DNA of 64,000 bases from Anabaena sp. UHCC 0204 (GTDB lineage: Bacteria; Cyanobacteriota; Cyanobacteriia; Cyanobacteriales; Nostocaceae): assembly GCF_009711975.1 (NCBI RefSeq), contig NZ_VIKW01000012.1:1-64000 (forward strand). Direction: 5' to 3'. Below are positions 19,075-27,992 of the stretch, piece by piece. Made by a program: the position numbers and the translations under genes. Numbering within the stretch: position 1 is the stretch's first letter; each line of letters starts with the position of its first letter. A model generated the notes under the pieces. That model was not told the DNA's origin. It worked only from the letters and a program-made list of their open reading frames with translations, and did no database searches.

Positions 19075-20349
19075 ATGAGACTCAGCTTGTGTATGATAGT
19101 CAAAAATGAAGAAATTGCCTTGCCAAAATGCCTGGGAAGTGTTAAGAATTTTGTTGATGAAATTGTAGTTCTCGATACAGGTTCAACTGACAAAACACCC
19201 CAAATTGCTCAACAATTTGGCGCTAAGGTCCATTATTTTGCCTGGAATAATAACTTTAGTGCGGCTAGAAATGAGGCTTTAAAATATGTTACAGGTGATT
19301 GGATTTTGGTTTTAGATGCTGATGAAACTTTGACACCGGAAATTATGCCTTTACTCAAAGCAGTTATTAGCAAAGAAGAATATATTGCGATTAATTTGGT
19401 ACGTCAAGAAGTTGGTTCAACACAATCACCTTATTCTCTAGTTTCTCGATTATTTCGTAATCATCCAGATATCTATTTTGATCGCCCTTATCATGCTTTA
19501 ATTGATGATAGTATTACGGCAATTTTAAATAAAGAACCAACTTGGCAAATTGGTTATTTACCAGGGGTAGCGATTCTGCATACTGGTTATCAAAAAGCGG
19601 TGATTAATGAGCAGAATAAATATGTTAAAGCCGCAGCCGCAATGGAAGAATTTTTTGCAACTCATCCCCATGACTCTTATGTATGCAGTAAGTTGGGGGC
19701 TTTGTATATGCAAATGGGGAAGATTCAGGAGGGAATGGAGTTATTAAAACGGGGTTTAAATCAAATTCTTGGAAATCAAGTTGATGAAGATCAAAAACCG
19801 TTGCATAAATTAAAATATTTGCAGTTACCAAAAGTTGATGCTGCTATTGATGAGGATATAAATTATGATATTTTGTATGAATTACATTATCATTTAGGGA
19901 TTGGTTATACATCTTTAAAAGATATATCTCAAGCTATTTCTCATTATCAAGCTGCGGTGAAGTTACCTATTTATCCACTTTTAAAATTAGGAGGATATAA
20001 TAATTTAGGAAATTTATTGAAAAGTGTGGGAGATTTACAAGGGGCAAAAACTGCTTATGAAACATCTATCAAAATAGATCCTAATTTTGTGATTGGTCAT
20101 TATAATTTAGGCATGATATGTAAAGCAATGGGATTGTTTGCTGAGGCTATTAATTGTTATGACAATGCTATTAATTTAAATCCTGATTATGCTGAAGCTT
20201 ATCAAAATCTAGGGGTTGTGTTGTTGAAAATTGGCGATGTTACAGCTAGTCTAGCAGCTTTTGAATATGCGATCGCTCTCCATGAATTGAACAACCCCGA
20301 AGAAGCACAGCGACTTCATCAGGGGTTGGAGGAAATGGGTTTGCTATGA
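19075..20349 (+). CDS. family 2 glycosyltransferase with C-terminal TPR repeats
   Basis: 424 aa. The N-terminal ~230 residues are a GT-A glycosyltransferase: SLCMIVKNEEIALPKCLGSV at the nucleotide-binding start and WILVLDADETLTPE as the DxD-type metal site near residue 80. The remainder contains at least four tetratricopeptide repeats (for example YNNLGNLLKSVGDLQGAKTAYETSIKIDP and two following units), probably for protein contact. The acceptor is unknown. Cyanobacteria have several such GT2-TPR proteins. Its stop is only 3 nt from the convergent aspC stop. Confidence 0.88.
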   Translation: MRLSLCMIVKNEEIALPKCLGSVKNFVDEIVVLDTGSTDKTPQIAQQFGAKVHYFAWNNNFSAARNEALKYVTGDWILVLDADETLTPEIMPLLKAVISKEEYIAINLVRQEVGSTQSPYSLVSRLFRNHPDIYFDRPYHALIDDSITAILNKEPTWQIGYLPGVAILHTGYQKAVINEQNKYVKAAAAMEEFFATHPHDSYVCSKLGALYMQMGKIQEGMELLKRGLNQILGNQVDEDQKPLHKLKYLQLPKVDAAIDEDINYDILYELHYHLGIGYTSLKDISQAISHYQAAVKLPIYPLLKLGGYNNLGNLLKSVGDLQGAKTAYETSIKIDPNFVIGHYNLGMICKAMGLFAEAINCYDNAINLNPDYAEAYQNLGVVLLKIGDVTASLAAFEYAIALHELNNPEEAQRLHQGLEEMGLL

Positions 20350-20352
20350 TTT

Positions 20353-21519
20353 CTAAATCCGAGAATGCACGAATTTCTCTAATCTATCCATTCCCTTTTC
20401 AATCGTCGCCATATCAGTAGCGTAGGAAAGACGAATATTTTTATCAGCACCAAAAGCGACACCAGGAATGACTGCAACTTGATGCGCTTCCAATAAAGCA
20501 TCACAAAATTCCAGGGATTTCAAACCGGTTTTGCTGATATCAGGAAATAGGTAAAAAGCACCGTCTGGTTTCGCGGTACTCAAACCAGGAATAGCGTTGA
20601 GTCTGTCAAACATGACCTGACGACGTTTAGCGAAAGCTTGGCGCATTTCCTCTACACAGTCTTGGGAACTCTCCAAAGCTGCGATCGCCCCATATTGAGC
20701 AAAAGTACACACATTCGATGTACTATGTCCTTGAATGGTGCTGGCGGCTTTGATAATTTCCACGGGTCCTGCTAAATAACCCAAGCGCCAACCGGTCATT
20801 GAATAACCTTTAGCAAAACCGTTACTAATCAAAGTCCGGGAAAAGATTTCCGTTCCTAACGAACCAATGCTGATATGTTCTGCACCATCATAGAGAATTT
20901 TTTCATAAATCTCATCAGACACAACATAGATATCTGCATCAACTATTACCTGCGCCAAGGCTTTAATTTCCCCTGGCGTATATACCATCCCTGTGGGGTT
21001 AGAAGGGGAGTTAAGAATAAATAACTTAGTTTTTGGGGTAATAGCTTTTTTCAGTTGTTCTGGGGTAATTTTATAGCCAGTAGAAGCATCTGTTTCCACA
21101 ATTACCGACTTTCCACCCACTAGAGTTACCATTTCGGGATAACTTAGCCAGTAGGGTGCGGGGATAATTACCTCATCACCGGGGTCAATCAGTGCCACCA
21201 TTAAATTATAGAGAGAATGCTTACCGCCGTTTGTGACCAGGACATTCTCTGACTTATAATCAAGACCATTATCATTTTTCAGCTTCTGGGCGATCGCTTC
21301 CCTTAACTTTGGTTCTCCAGCGGCTGGACCATACTTGGTTTTACCTTCATCCAAAGCTTTCACTGCTGCGGCTTTGATATGCGCTGGAGTATCAAAATCT
21401 GGTTCTCCAGCACTAAAACTGCAAACATCTATCCCCCCGGCTTTCATGGCCTTAGCTTTAGCTGCGATCGCTAAGGTGATGGAGGGTGTTACCTGACTTA
21501 CTCTTGCTGCCAGCTTCAT
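20353..21519 (-). CDS. aspC: aspartate aminotransferase (class I PLP aminotransferase)
   Basis: 388 aa, fold type I aminotransferase of subgroup I-gamma. Key segments are [10 protein letters not shown] near residue 37, [20 protein letters not shown] near 167 and the PLP lysine motif [17 protein letters not shown] near 230. It interconverts oxaloacetate/glutamate and aspartate/2-oxoglutarate. Part of this gene and its upstream region occur again as a decayed copy at 24905-25019 and 25877-25961. The three-base gap to the convergent glycosyltransferase leaves no room for a separate terminator. Confidence 0.93.
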   Translation of the reverse strand: MKLAARVSQVTPSITLAIAAKAKAMKAGGIDVCSFSAGEPDFDTPAHIKAAAVKALDEGKTKYGPAAGEPKLREAIAQKLKNDNGLDYKSENVLVTNGGKHSLYNLMVALIDPGDEVIIPAPYWLSYPEMVTLVGGKSVIVETDASTGYKITPEQLKKAITPKTKLFILNSPSNPTGMVYTPGEIKALAQVIVDADIYVVSDEIYEKILYDGAEHISIGSLGTEIFSRTLISNGFAKGYSMTGWRLGYLAGPVEIIKAASTIQGHSTSNVCTFAQYGAIAALESSQDCVEEMRQAFAKRRQVMFDRLNAIPGLSTAKPDGAFYLFPDISKTGLKSLEFCDALLEAHQVAVIPGVAFGADKNIRLSYATDMATIEKGMDRLEKFVHSRI

Positions 21520-21641
21520 GCTACTTTTTTTGGCGAATCTCTATCCTATCTCTCTAAGGATATCCCAGAATCCTATGCGATATTTGCCCTTTCTAAATTC
21601 TTTTTTACCCAAACATGGGACGGATTAATTTACTTCAAGTC

Positions 21642-21706
21642 TTGACAAGACGAAAAATTTAGTTTACACTAATGTTAAGAGTAGAAATCTGTTCGCGCAT
21701 ATATAG
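21642..21706 (+). promoter_or_regulatory. composite promoter element, copy 1
   Basis: TTGACA (21642-21647), exactly 17 nt, TACACT (21665-21670), then a conserved block GTAGAAATCTGTTCGCGC followed by CATATATAG (21681-21706). The same arrangement recurs at 41986, 53619 and 55401. The next gene on this strand is the GUN4 kinase at 22073. Confidence 0.7.
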
Positions 21707-21718
21707 TAAACTTTTGGA

Positions 21719-22072
21719 TTGTCTGAATCAGGATTTACAGGATTAAAGGATTTACAGGATTGTGATATTATCATTACCTAAACTATCCTGATATGGCTAC
21801 GCCACGCTTCGCTATCAGACAAATAAAAATATCCAAATCTCCACTAAAAATCATCCAATAACATCCTGAAAATCCTCAAATCCTGGATATCTTGATTCTG
21901 ACAAATAAAAATATCCAAATCCCCACCAAAAATCATTCAACAACATCCTGTAAATCCTTAAATCCTGGAAATCCTGATTCAGACAATTAAACGCAGATGA
22001 ACGCAGATAAACGCGGATGTTATACTAATTTTTAATTTCTCTCCCAATCCTGCAAATCCTAATTCTGACAAT
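21719..22072. repeat. block of ATCCTG-type dispersed repeats upstream of kinase
   Basis: The block opens with GTCTGAATCAGGATTTACAG (forward sense) at 21721 and continues with reverse-sense copies ending in CCTGATTCAGACAAT. Two ~81-bp units (about 21828-21908 and 21909-21989) are tandem direct repeats. A last partial copy abuts the kinase ATG. No ORF is supported here. Confidence 0.8.
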
Positions 22073-23557
22073 ATGCAATCCTGGACACCTAACACCCCAC
22101 TACAGAACGGACAGTATATCATTAAAAGAGCGATCGGTGGCGGTGGCTTTGGTGAAACCTATCTCGCAGAAGATACAGAAGAAAACAGGTTGGTTGTGAT
22201 AAAAACCCTCAACCGGGAACAACAACAAAAACCAGACTTTGCGGAAATACAAAAGAGGTTTAGAAAAGAAGCCTTAGATTTATCAAAATGCTATCATCCC
22301 CATATTGTCCAAGTTTACGACAATTTTCCCGAAGATGGACTTTGGGCTATTGTCATGGAACATATTGACGGTGATGATTTAGCAGCCTATGTTGAAAGCT
22401 ACACTGCTGAAAATGGTTACTTGTCAGAAACCGAAGCTTTGCGCTACATTGACCAAATCGGACAAGCTTTAGAAGTAGTTCATGAACGGAAACTTTTACA
22501 TCGAGATGTGAAACCCAATAATATTTTGTTGCGACGGGAAAGCAAAGAAGCAGTATTAATTGATTTTGGGTTAGCGCGGGAATTTCAACCTGGTAAAATC
22601 AAAAGCATGACAGCGATGATAACCGAAGGTTATGCACCCATAGAGCAATATGAACGGCGTGGAGATTTTGGTTATTATACAGATGTTTATGCTTTAGCAG
22701 CGACATTATATAGTTTATTAACGAATAGAGTTCCCATTCCTGCTAATTATCGCGCTGAGGAAGATGTCAAGTTATCACCACCGCAAAAATTTAATCAGCA
22801 GATTAGCGATAAGGTAAATGCTGCTATTCTCAAAGGTATGGAGTTAGAACCCCAAAACCGTCCGCAGACTGTGCGGGAGTTTAGGGAAATTTTGGGTTTG
22901 GTTATTCAACCTGTTTCTACACCTCAACCACAACCAAGACAACAACAAAATATCCCCACACCTCTACCACCTCCACCCCAAACTGTTCGTTTACCACGAC
23001 CTTATTCTTTCGTACCTAAGACAAAGGAAATTTTCATTCCTCAAAGTTCCACACCTCAACCAATAAACCAAGAAGTAGAATTAAAATCATCCTGTGGAAT
23101 GGACTACAGCAAACTGCAAAACTACCTCAAAGCTGAAAAATGGAAGGAAGCAGACGAGGAAACCAGACGGGTAATGTTAGCGGTTGCGAAACGGGAAAAG
23201 ATTCGTTGGTTAGATTTTGAACACATTAATAATTTTCCCTGTGAAGACCTCCGAACTATTGACCAGTTGTGGGTAAAATATAGTGATGGTAAATTTGGTT
23301 TTTCTGTGCAGAAACGGATTTATCAAGGTTTAGGTGGAACGAGAGAATATAACTCAGACATCAGAGAGAAGTTCGTAGCTGAGGTAGGATGGAGAAAAGG
23401 AGGAAAGGCTGGGATTATTACTTTTGACAAAAAAGCACCAGAAGGCCACCTCCCGATTCCGTGTGGGTTTCAGTGGGGAGTGATGGTTTGGTGGTTGGGT
23501 GGTGGCTGGGGATTGGCTTGTTGTCTCTTCTCTCGCGTCGAGACTTGTAAACTGTAA
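22073..23557 (+). CDS. Ser/Thr protein kinase with C-terminal GUN4 domain
   Basis: 494 aa. Kinase domain at about residues 13-280: glycine loop GGGGFGETYLAE, catalytic Lys in VVIKTL, HRDVKPNN catalytic loop, DFG in LIDFGLARE, and APE-like APIEQYE. A Pro/Gln-rich linker spans about 285-335. The C-terminal ~145 residues (MDYSKLQNYLKAEKWKEADEET onward) are a GUN4 domain, the tetrapyrrole-binding fold that in stand-alone form stimulates Mg-chelatase. It ends in the usual LFSRVETCKL. Such fusions are typical of cyanobacteria and may couple tetrapyrrole state to phosphorylation. It is flanked on both sides by ATCCTG repeats and preceded by composite promoter element 1. Confidence 0.92.
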   Translation: MQSWTPNTPLQNGQYIIKRAIGGGGFGETYLAEDTEENRLVVIKTLNREQQQKPDFAEIQKRFRKEALDLSKCYHPHIVQVYDNFPEDGLWAIVMEHIDGDDLAAYVESYTAENGYLSETEALRYIDQIGQALEVVHERKLLHRDVKPNNILLRRESKEAVLIDFGLAREFQPGKIKSMTAMITEGYAPIEQYERRGDFGYYTDVYALAATLYSLLTNRVPIPANYRAEEDVKLSPPQKFNQQISDKVNAAILKGMELEPQNRPQTVREFREILGLVIQPVSTPQPQPRQQQNIPTPLPPPPQTVRLPRPYSFVPKTKEIFIPQSSTPQPINQEVELKSSCGMDYSKLQNYLKAEKWKEADEETRRVMLAVAKREKIRWLDFEHINNFPCEDLRTIDQLWVKYSDGKFGFSVQKRIYQGLGGTREYNSDIREKFVAEVGWRKGGKAGIITFDKKAPEGHLPIPCGFQWGVMVWWLGGGWGLACCLFSRVETCKL

Positions 23558-23584
23558 CATTTAAGGGTTACAGAAAAATATTAA

Positions 23585-24066
23585 GTCTGAATCAGGGTAT
23601 CCAGGATTTAAGGATTTACAGGATGTTAGTTTGCATCTAAATATCCCCGACTTCTGCGATAATTAATGTGATAAATGAGAAGATTGTTAAAAGTTGTCGG
23701 GGATCTGAATTTCTCAATTGTCTGAATCAGGATGTCCAGGATTAAAGGATTTACAGGATGTTGGTTTTAAATGTGATGTTTTAGAGATTTATTTAATCAT
23801 CAATTTTCAAATTGAAAATGTGAGAGTTTAAATAAAATTACCCAACAATCATTAACTTACATAATAAAATTAATATCTAAAAAATCCCCATATCTTAAAA
23901 ATCCTCACCTCTCAAAAATCCTCAACGCAAACTAAAATCCTGTAAATCCTCAAATCTTGGATATCCTGATTCAGACAAATAAAATCTTCAACCTCCCACC
24001 TCCCACTAAAAATCATCCAATAACATCCTGTAAATCCTAAAATCCTGGATATCCTGATTTAGACAA
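23585..24066. repeat. block of ATCCTG-type dispersed repeats downstream of kinase
   Basis: Forward-sense copies begin at about 23585 and 23719 (GTCTGAATCAGG...GGATTTACAGGATG) and reverse-sense copies end at about 23981 and 24065. The outer copies (23585-23630 and 24024-24065) are near-complementary over about 43 nt. An inner inverted repeat is formed by ATCCCCGAC near 23643 and GTCGGGGAT near 23696. No gene is supported in this gap. Confidence 0.8.
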
Positions 24067-24088
24067 ATAAATTAAATCATAAATAACT

Positions 24089-24505
24089 ATGTCAGCAAGA
24101 GATTTATTTCATCAAGCAGTTAGAACAGCACTAGAAAAAGAACAATGGTTAATTACCGATGATCCATTAGAGGTAGAATTAGAAGATACAACCTTGAAAA
24201 TTGATTTAGGTGCAGAAAGATTAATTGCAGCGGAAAAAGGAGAAGAAAAGATTGCTGTAGAAATCAAAAGTTTTGCTAGTAACTCAGCAGTAAGTGAATT
24301 TCATACAGCATTAGGACAATTTCTCAATTATCAAATCATGTTAGAAGAAACAGAATCACAACGAGTATTATATTTAGCAGTTCCCGAAGAAACTTATAAA
24401 TCTTTCTTTCAAACTCGACTTGCTAAAATTGCAGTAGCAAGACATAAACTTAAAATCATAGTATATAATCCCATAATGGAGGTAATTATCAAATGGCAAA
24501 TTTAG
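24089..24505 (+). CDS. xisH: XisH family protein
   Basis: 138 aa. MSARDLFHQAVRTALEKEQW and the core KIAVEIKSFASNSAVSEFHTALGQFLNY match XisH, first described as a factor controlling fdxN-element excision during Anabaena heterocyst differentiation. The family is far more widespread than that element. The IDLGAERLIAAEK...VEIKSF stretch (D...E-x-K) has the spacing of a PD-(D/E)XK nuclease fold. It overlaps xisI by 13 nt, so the two are co-translated. No fdxN gene or xisF recombinase is visible here. Confidence 0.93.
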   Translation: MSARDLFHQAVRTALEKEQWLITDDPLEVELEDTTLKIDLGAERLIAAEKGEEKIAVEIKSFASNSAVSEFHTALGQFLNYQIMLEETESQRVLYLAVPEETYKSFFQTRLAKIAVARHKLKIIVYNPIMEVIIKWQI

Positions 24506-24828
24506 AAAATTATCGTCAATATATTCAAACCATACTCCAGGAACATAGTCAATTTAAACCTAAATATGATGAAATAGATAATGAATTGATTTTTGATACC
24601 ATTCATGATCATTATCAATTATTCCGTGTTGGTTGGAATGGTTTAAACCGGATTTATCATAGTGTGATTCATTTTGATATCAAAGATAACAAAATCTGGA
24701 TTCAGCAAAATACGACAGAAACAGATTTAGCTGAACAACTCGTAAATATGGGAGTACCAAAAGAGGACATTGTTTTTGGTTTACAACCACCCTATAAACG
24801 TCCTTATACTGGTTATGGTGTGGCTTAA
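24493..24828 (+). CDS. xisI: XisI family protein
   Basis: 111 aa. It shows the family pattern ENYRQYIQTIL near the start, QLFRVGWNGLNRIYHSVIHFDIKDNKIWIQQNTTE in the middle and GVPKEDIVFGLQPPYKRPYTG at the end. It is the obligate neighbour of XisH and starts 13 nt inside it. The tight coupling, small sizes and nuclease-like partner also fit a toxin-antitoxin or defence-type pair, but that is inference. Confidence 0.93.
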   Translation: MANLENYRQYIQTILQEHSQFKPKYDEIDNELIFDTIHDHYQLFRVGWNGLNRIYHSVIHFDIKDNKIWIQQNTTETDLAEQLVNMGVPKEDIVFGLQPPYKRPYTGYGVA

Positions 24829-24904
24829 TTTTTGTTGATTTTATCCAATCTTTTTTTCCAAAAATCCCACTCCCACATTTCCAACTTCTCAATTAAACCT
24901 TAAC

Positions 24905-25019
24905 GGGCGATCGCTTCCCTGAACTTTGGTTCTCCAGCACCAAAACTGCAAACATCTATCCCCCCAGCTTTCATGGCCTTAGCTTTAGCTGCGATCGCTA
25001 AGGTGATAGATGGTGGTAC
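24905..25019 (-). pseudogene. remnant of a second aspC copy
   Basis: On the minus strand this reads [18 protein letters not shown], then [19 protein letters not shown] and a stop. It matches aspC codons ~10-41 fused to codons ~72-80. The missing 90 bp (30 codons) lies exactly between two 12-bp direct repeats TGGTTCTCCAGC in the intact gene (21310-21321 and 21400-21411). DNA identity outside the deletion is very high. It begins right after the modD stop. Confidence 0.88.
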
Positions 25020-25020
25020 A

Positions 25021-25869
25021 TTATTTCCGTGTCATCTTCGCACCAATATCCGCAGGTTTACCAAAATATGGATAACTAGTCACTAAAATATCTACACCTG
25101 TGCTGGCATAATTATGAATATTTTCCAAATTAATCCCACCTGCTGCTGCTAGTTTTAAACTAGGATATTTCCCCTTTAATTCTGTAACCAGATTAGTAAG
25201 TTCTCCAGTAGGAATTTTATCGAATTGAATTAAATCAACTCCAGCTTCAGCAACCATCCAAGCATCCGTAGACGTTTCTACCTCAATACAAATTTTTTGT
25301 TCGGGAAACCGTTGTCGCATTTGGTTGATACGCTCAATTATTTCGGCAATACTATCTATAAATATCAAGTGTTGTTGGAAAATCAAAACTGTTTCTGATA
25401 GTCCCAAACGATGGGGAGAAGCACCACCAGCTAGAATTGCTTTCATAGAAATACTTCTCGTACCAGGAAAGCATTTGCGTGTCGTGACAACCGCTACGGA
25501 AGGATTCACAATTTTGGCAGCATTCACCAATTCTTTAGCACGGGAAGCTATACCAGAAGTGTATTCCATCAAATTTAATCCTACTCTCCAACCAATGTGC
25601 AATGCTGCGGCTGAACCACTGGCTTTCAGAATTAATTGTTGTTCTGGTAAACAAGTACCGCTTTCTACCAAATATTCAACCGTCGCACCACATTTTTCAA
25701 ATACTCTAGCTGCTTCTTCTGTCGCACAAATAGTCATGGGGTGACGGGTAGAAAATTCAATTTCTCCTAATTCCTTACCTATACTTAGTCCATAGGTAGT
25801 TAAATCTAGGAAAGGTACATCTTCTTGAATTAATTGAGCGATCGCTTCGTCGGAAAAGAACATTCTCAT
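25021..25869 (-). CDS. modD: ModD-like protein (quinolinate phosphoribosyltransferase family)
   Basis: 282 aa. The sequence [90 protein letters not shown] and the C-terminal AAAGGI barrel strand match ModD, a NadC paralogue often found with molybdate transport genes. Its precise reaction is unsettled. No mod transport genes are adjacent. The gene sits between the upstream region and the coding remnant of a duplicated aspC, so it may now use the aspC-type promoter. NadC itself is the alternative, but the RKCFPG and SETVLIF segments favour ModD. Confidence 0.8.
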   Translation of the reverse strand: MRMFFSDEAIAQLIQEDVPFLDLTTYGLSIGKELGEIEFSTRHPMTICATEEAARVFEKCGATVEYLVESGTCLPEQQLILKASGSAAALHIGWRVGLNLMEYTSGIASRAKELVNAAKIVNPSVAVVTTRKCFPGTRSISMKAILAGGASPHRLGLSETVLIFQQHLIFIDSIAEIIERINQMRQRFPEQKICIEVETSTDAWMVAEAGVDLIQFDKIPTGELTNLVTELKGKYPSLKLAAAGGINLENIHNYASTGVDILVTSYPYFGKPADIGAKMTRK

Positions 25870-25876
25870 TTGCGGT

Positions 25877-25961
25877 TTTTGTGGCGAATCTCTAACCTAT
25901 CTATCTCAGGATATCCCATAATCCCCAACGATATTTGCTTTTTATAACTTCTTTTTTAACT
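25877..25961 (-). repeat. duplicated aspC upstream region
   Basis: About 85 bp immediately upstream of modD match the region upstream of aspC (21525-21610). Shared blocks are GGCGAATCTCTA, GGATATCCCA, CGATATTTGC and CTTCTTTTTTA at the same spacing. The rest of the gap to 26244 holds one degenerate ATCCTG repeat near 25975-26020 and AT-rich DNA with no gene. Confidence 0.8.
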
Positions 25962-26215
25962 TTGTCCTGATTTGTACATCTCTAAATCCCGTAAATCCTG
26001 ATTCTGACAATTCCTGATCGGGTATTTCCAGAAATTAAATATGCTTTTTTACACCTTGATTATTGGTGATTTTATCTATAGAAATGAAAAATAGAATAAT
26101 TTTTTGTAAAAGAGAAAATTTGTTGTGTTGTGCGATCGCTATTATTATAAACTGACGATATATTTTATTTTGCTAATTTTTTATGTTTATAGATGTTGTT
26201 TTAAATTAAATTTCA

Positions 26216-26234
26216 GGGCGGAGAAAATCCGCCC
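26216..26234. terminator. hairpin downstream of ogdA
   Basis: GGGCGGA and TCCGCCC form a 7-bp GC stem with a 5-nt loop just after the ogdA stop. On the minus strand TGAAATTTAA follows. It belongs to the TAGGGGCGGATT-type palindromes common in cyanobacteria. Confidence 0.5.
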
Positions 26235-26244
26235 CTACGAGTGT

Positions 26245-27888
26245 TTAAACTTCGCAGCTTAACTCGCCTGATTTTTGTGTGAAACGACGGTTTTCTCGAT
26301 AATCTACGCGGCAATCTATGACTGCTGGTACATCTTGGGCAAGGGCTTCTTTGAGTAAGGGAATGAAATCTGCAACAGATTCAACTCGATAACCTTTTAA
26401 TCCCATACTTTCGGCAAATTTGACAAAATCAGGATTACCAAAATGGACAAAAGATGAGTTACCTTGTCCAAATTGATTTTCTTGTTTCCACTCAATTAAA
26501 CCATAGCCACCGTCATTAAAAATCAGTGTTACAAATGGTGTTCCGACTCGCAAAGCTGTTTCTAATTCTTGGCAATTCATCATAAAACCACCGTCACCAG
26601 TTGCAGCCACAACTTTGCGATTGGGATAAACTAATTTTGCGGCTAATGCCCCAGGAATAGCAATACCCATAGCAGCAAAACCATTAGAAATAATGCAAGT
26701 ATTTGGACTATGACAATGATAATGTCTCGCAATCCACATTTTATGTGCGCCAACATCAGAAATGACAATATCATCGGGTCCCATAACTTGCCGCAAGTCA
26801 TAAATTAGTTTCTGCGGTTTAATAGGAAACTCATCATCTTTGGCGTATTCTTCGTAATCAGCGCGAATGTTAGAACGCAAACTAATAGAATAGGGATTGG
26901 GTTTATTTTGTCTGTCTGCTAATTTTAATATTTCATTCAGGGAATCAGAAATATCTCCAACTATTTCTACTTTGGGAATATAACTACTATCAATTTCCGA
27001 AGAAGTTGCTGCCACATGAATAATAGGAATTTTCCCGTCAGGATTCCATTTTTTCGGGGAAAATTCAATTAAATCATAGCCAATGGCTATCACTAAATCG
27101 CTATTATCAAAACCGCAGGTAATAAAATCTCGTTGTTGTAATCCTACAGACCAAAGTGCTAAAGGATGAGTATAGGGAATGACACCTTTACCCATAAAAG
27201 TATTCACAACCGGAATATTCATTTGGGTAGCAAATTGCGTGACTGCGTCACTAGCATGGGCGCGAATTGCTCCATTTCCGACTAAAATGATGGGATTAAT
27301 GGCTTGGGAAATTGCGCCCGCTGCGGCGCGAATGCTGGCAAAAGAAGCATAGGTTTTTTCACTATTATCCTTATTTAAAGGTTTGCCTTCGACAGGCATA
27401 GCAGCAATATTTTCTGGTAAGTCAATGTGAACTGCACCGGGTTTTTCAGTTTGCGATCGCTTGAAGGCTTTTCTCACAACTTCGGGTGTAATACTCGGTC
27501 TAACAATCTGTTTATTCCACTTAGTAACTGGCGCAAACATTGCCACTAAATCTAAATATTGATGGGATTCAATGTGCATTCTATCTGTTCCCACTTGCCC
27601 AGTAATTGCCACTAATGGCGCACCATCTAGATTCGCATCTGCCACCCCAGTCATTAAATTAGTTGCCCCAGGACCAAGGGTAGAAAGACATACTCCCGCT
27701 TTTCCTGTTAACCTCCCATACACATCCGCCATGAATGCTGCACCTTGTTCATGACGGGTAGTAATAAATTGAATTGATGATTTTTTTAACGCTTCTAAAA
27801 CGTGCAAATTTTCTTCACCAGGAAGTCCAAAAACATATTGAACTCCTTCATTTTCTAAACACTGTACTAACAATTCTGCGGTATTCAT
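26245..27888 (-). CDS. ogdA: 2-oxoglutarate decarboxylase (acetolactate-synthase-like ThDP enzyme)
   Basis: 547 aa ThDP enzyme. The catalytic Glu is in TTRHEQGAAFMADVYGRL near residue 47, and the ThDP/Mg motif GDGGFMMNCQELETA...NDGGYG is near 428-460. By sequence alone it would be annotated acetolactate synthase large subunit. The family directly paired with an SSADH gene corresponds to the Synechococcus PCC 7002 A2770/A2771 pair, where the enzyme decarboxylates 2-oxoglutarate to succinic semialdehyde and closes the TCA cycle. The upstream neighbour here is exactly that dehydrogenase, 104 nt away. A true AlsS-type acetolactate synthase remains possible, as no IlvH small subunit is nearby. Confidence 0.78.
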   Translation of the reverse strand: MNTAELLVQCLENEGVQYVFGLPGEENLHVLEALKKSSIQFITTRHEQGAAFMADVYGRLTGKAGVCLSTLGPGATNLMTGVADANLDGAPLVAITGQVGTDRMHIESHQYLDLVAMFAPVTKWNKQIVRPSITPEVVRKAFKRSQTEKPGAVHIDLPENIAAMPVEGKPLNKDNSEKTYASFASIRAAAGAISQAINPIILVGNGAIRAHASDAVTQFATQMNIPVVNTFMGKGVIPYTHPLALWSVGLQQRDFITCGFDNSDLVIAIGYDLIEFSPKKWNPDGKIPIIHVAATSSEIDSSYIPKVEIVGDISDSLNEILKLADRQNKPNPYSISLRSNIRADYEEYAKDDEFPIKPQKLIYDLRQVMGPDDIVISDVGAHKMWIARHYHCHSPNTCIISNGFAAMGIAIPGALAAKLVYPNRKVVAATGDGGFMMNCQELETALRVGTPFVTLIFNDGGYGLIEWKQENQFGQGNSSFVHFGNPDFVKFAESMGLKGYRVESVADFIPLLKEALAQDVPAVIDCRVDYRENRRFTQKSGELSCEV

Positions 27889-27892
27889 AAAT

Positions 27893-27984
27893 TTGGTAAT
27901 TGGTAATTGGTAATTGGTGACTTGCCCTGAGCGAAGCCGAAGGGTTGGTAATTGTCAATTGTCAATTGTCAATTGTCAATTATC
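27893..27984. repeat. composite STRR inside the SSADH-OgdA operon
   Basis: Repeated GGTAATT heptamers, then a core CTTGCCCTGAGCGAAGCCGA, then four CAATTGT heptamers. The same composite, with one base change in the core, lies at 40160-40248. It nearly fills the spacer between the two genes. Confidence 0.85.
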
Positions 27985-27992
27985 CATTGCCT

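Noticed and set aside
21828-21989. CRISPR array
   Set aside because: The repeats are two ~81-bp imperfect tandem units without spacers of uniform size and no cas genes are present.
26245-27888. Plain acetolactate synthase (alsS/ilvB)
   Set aside because: The direct pairing with a succinic-semialdehyde dehydrogenase favours 2-oxoglutarate decarboxylase, although sequence alone would allow both.
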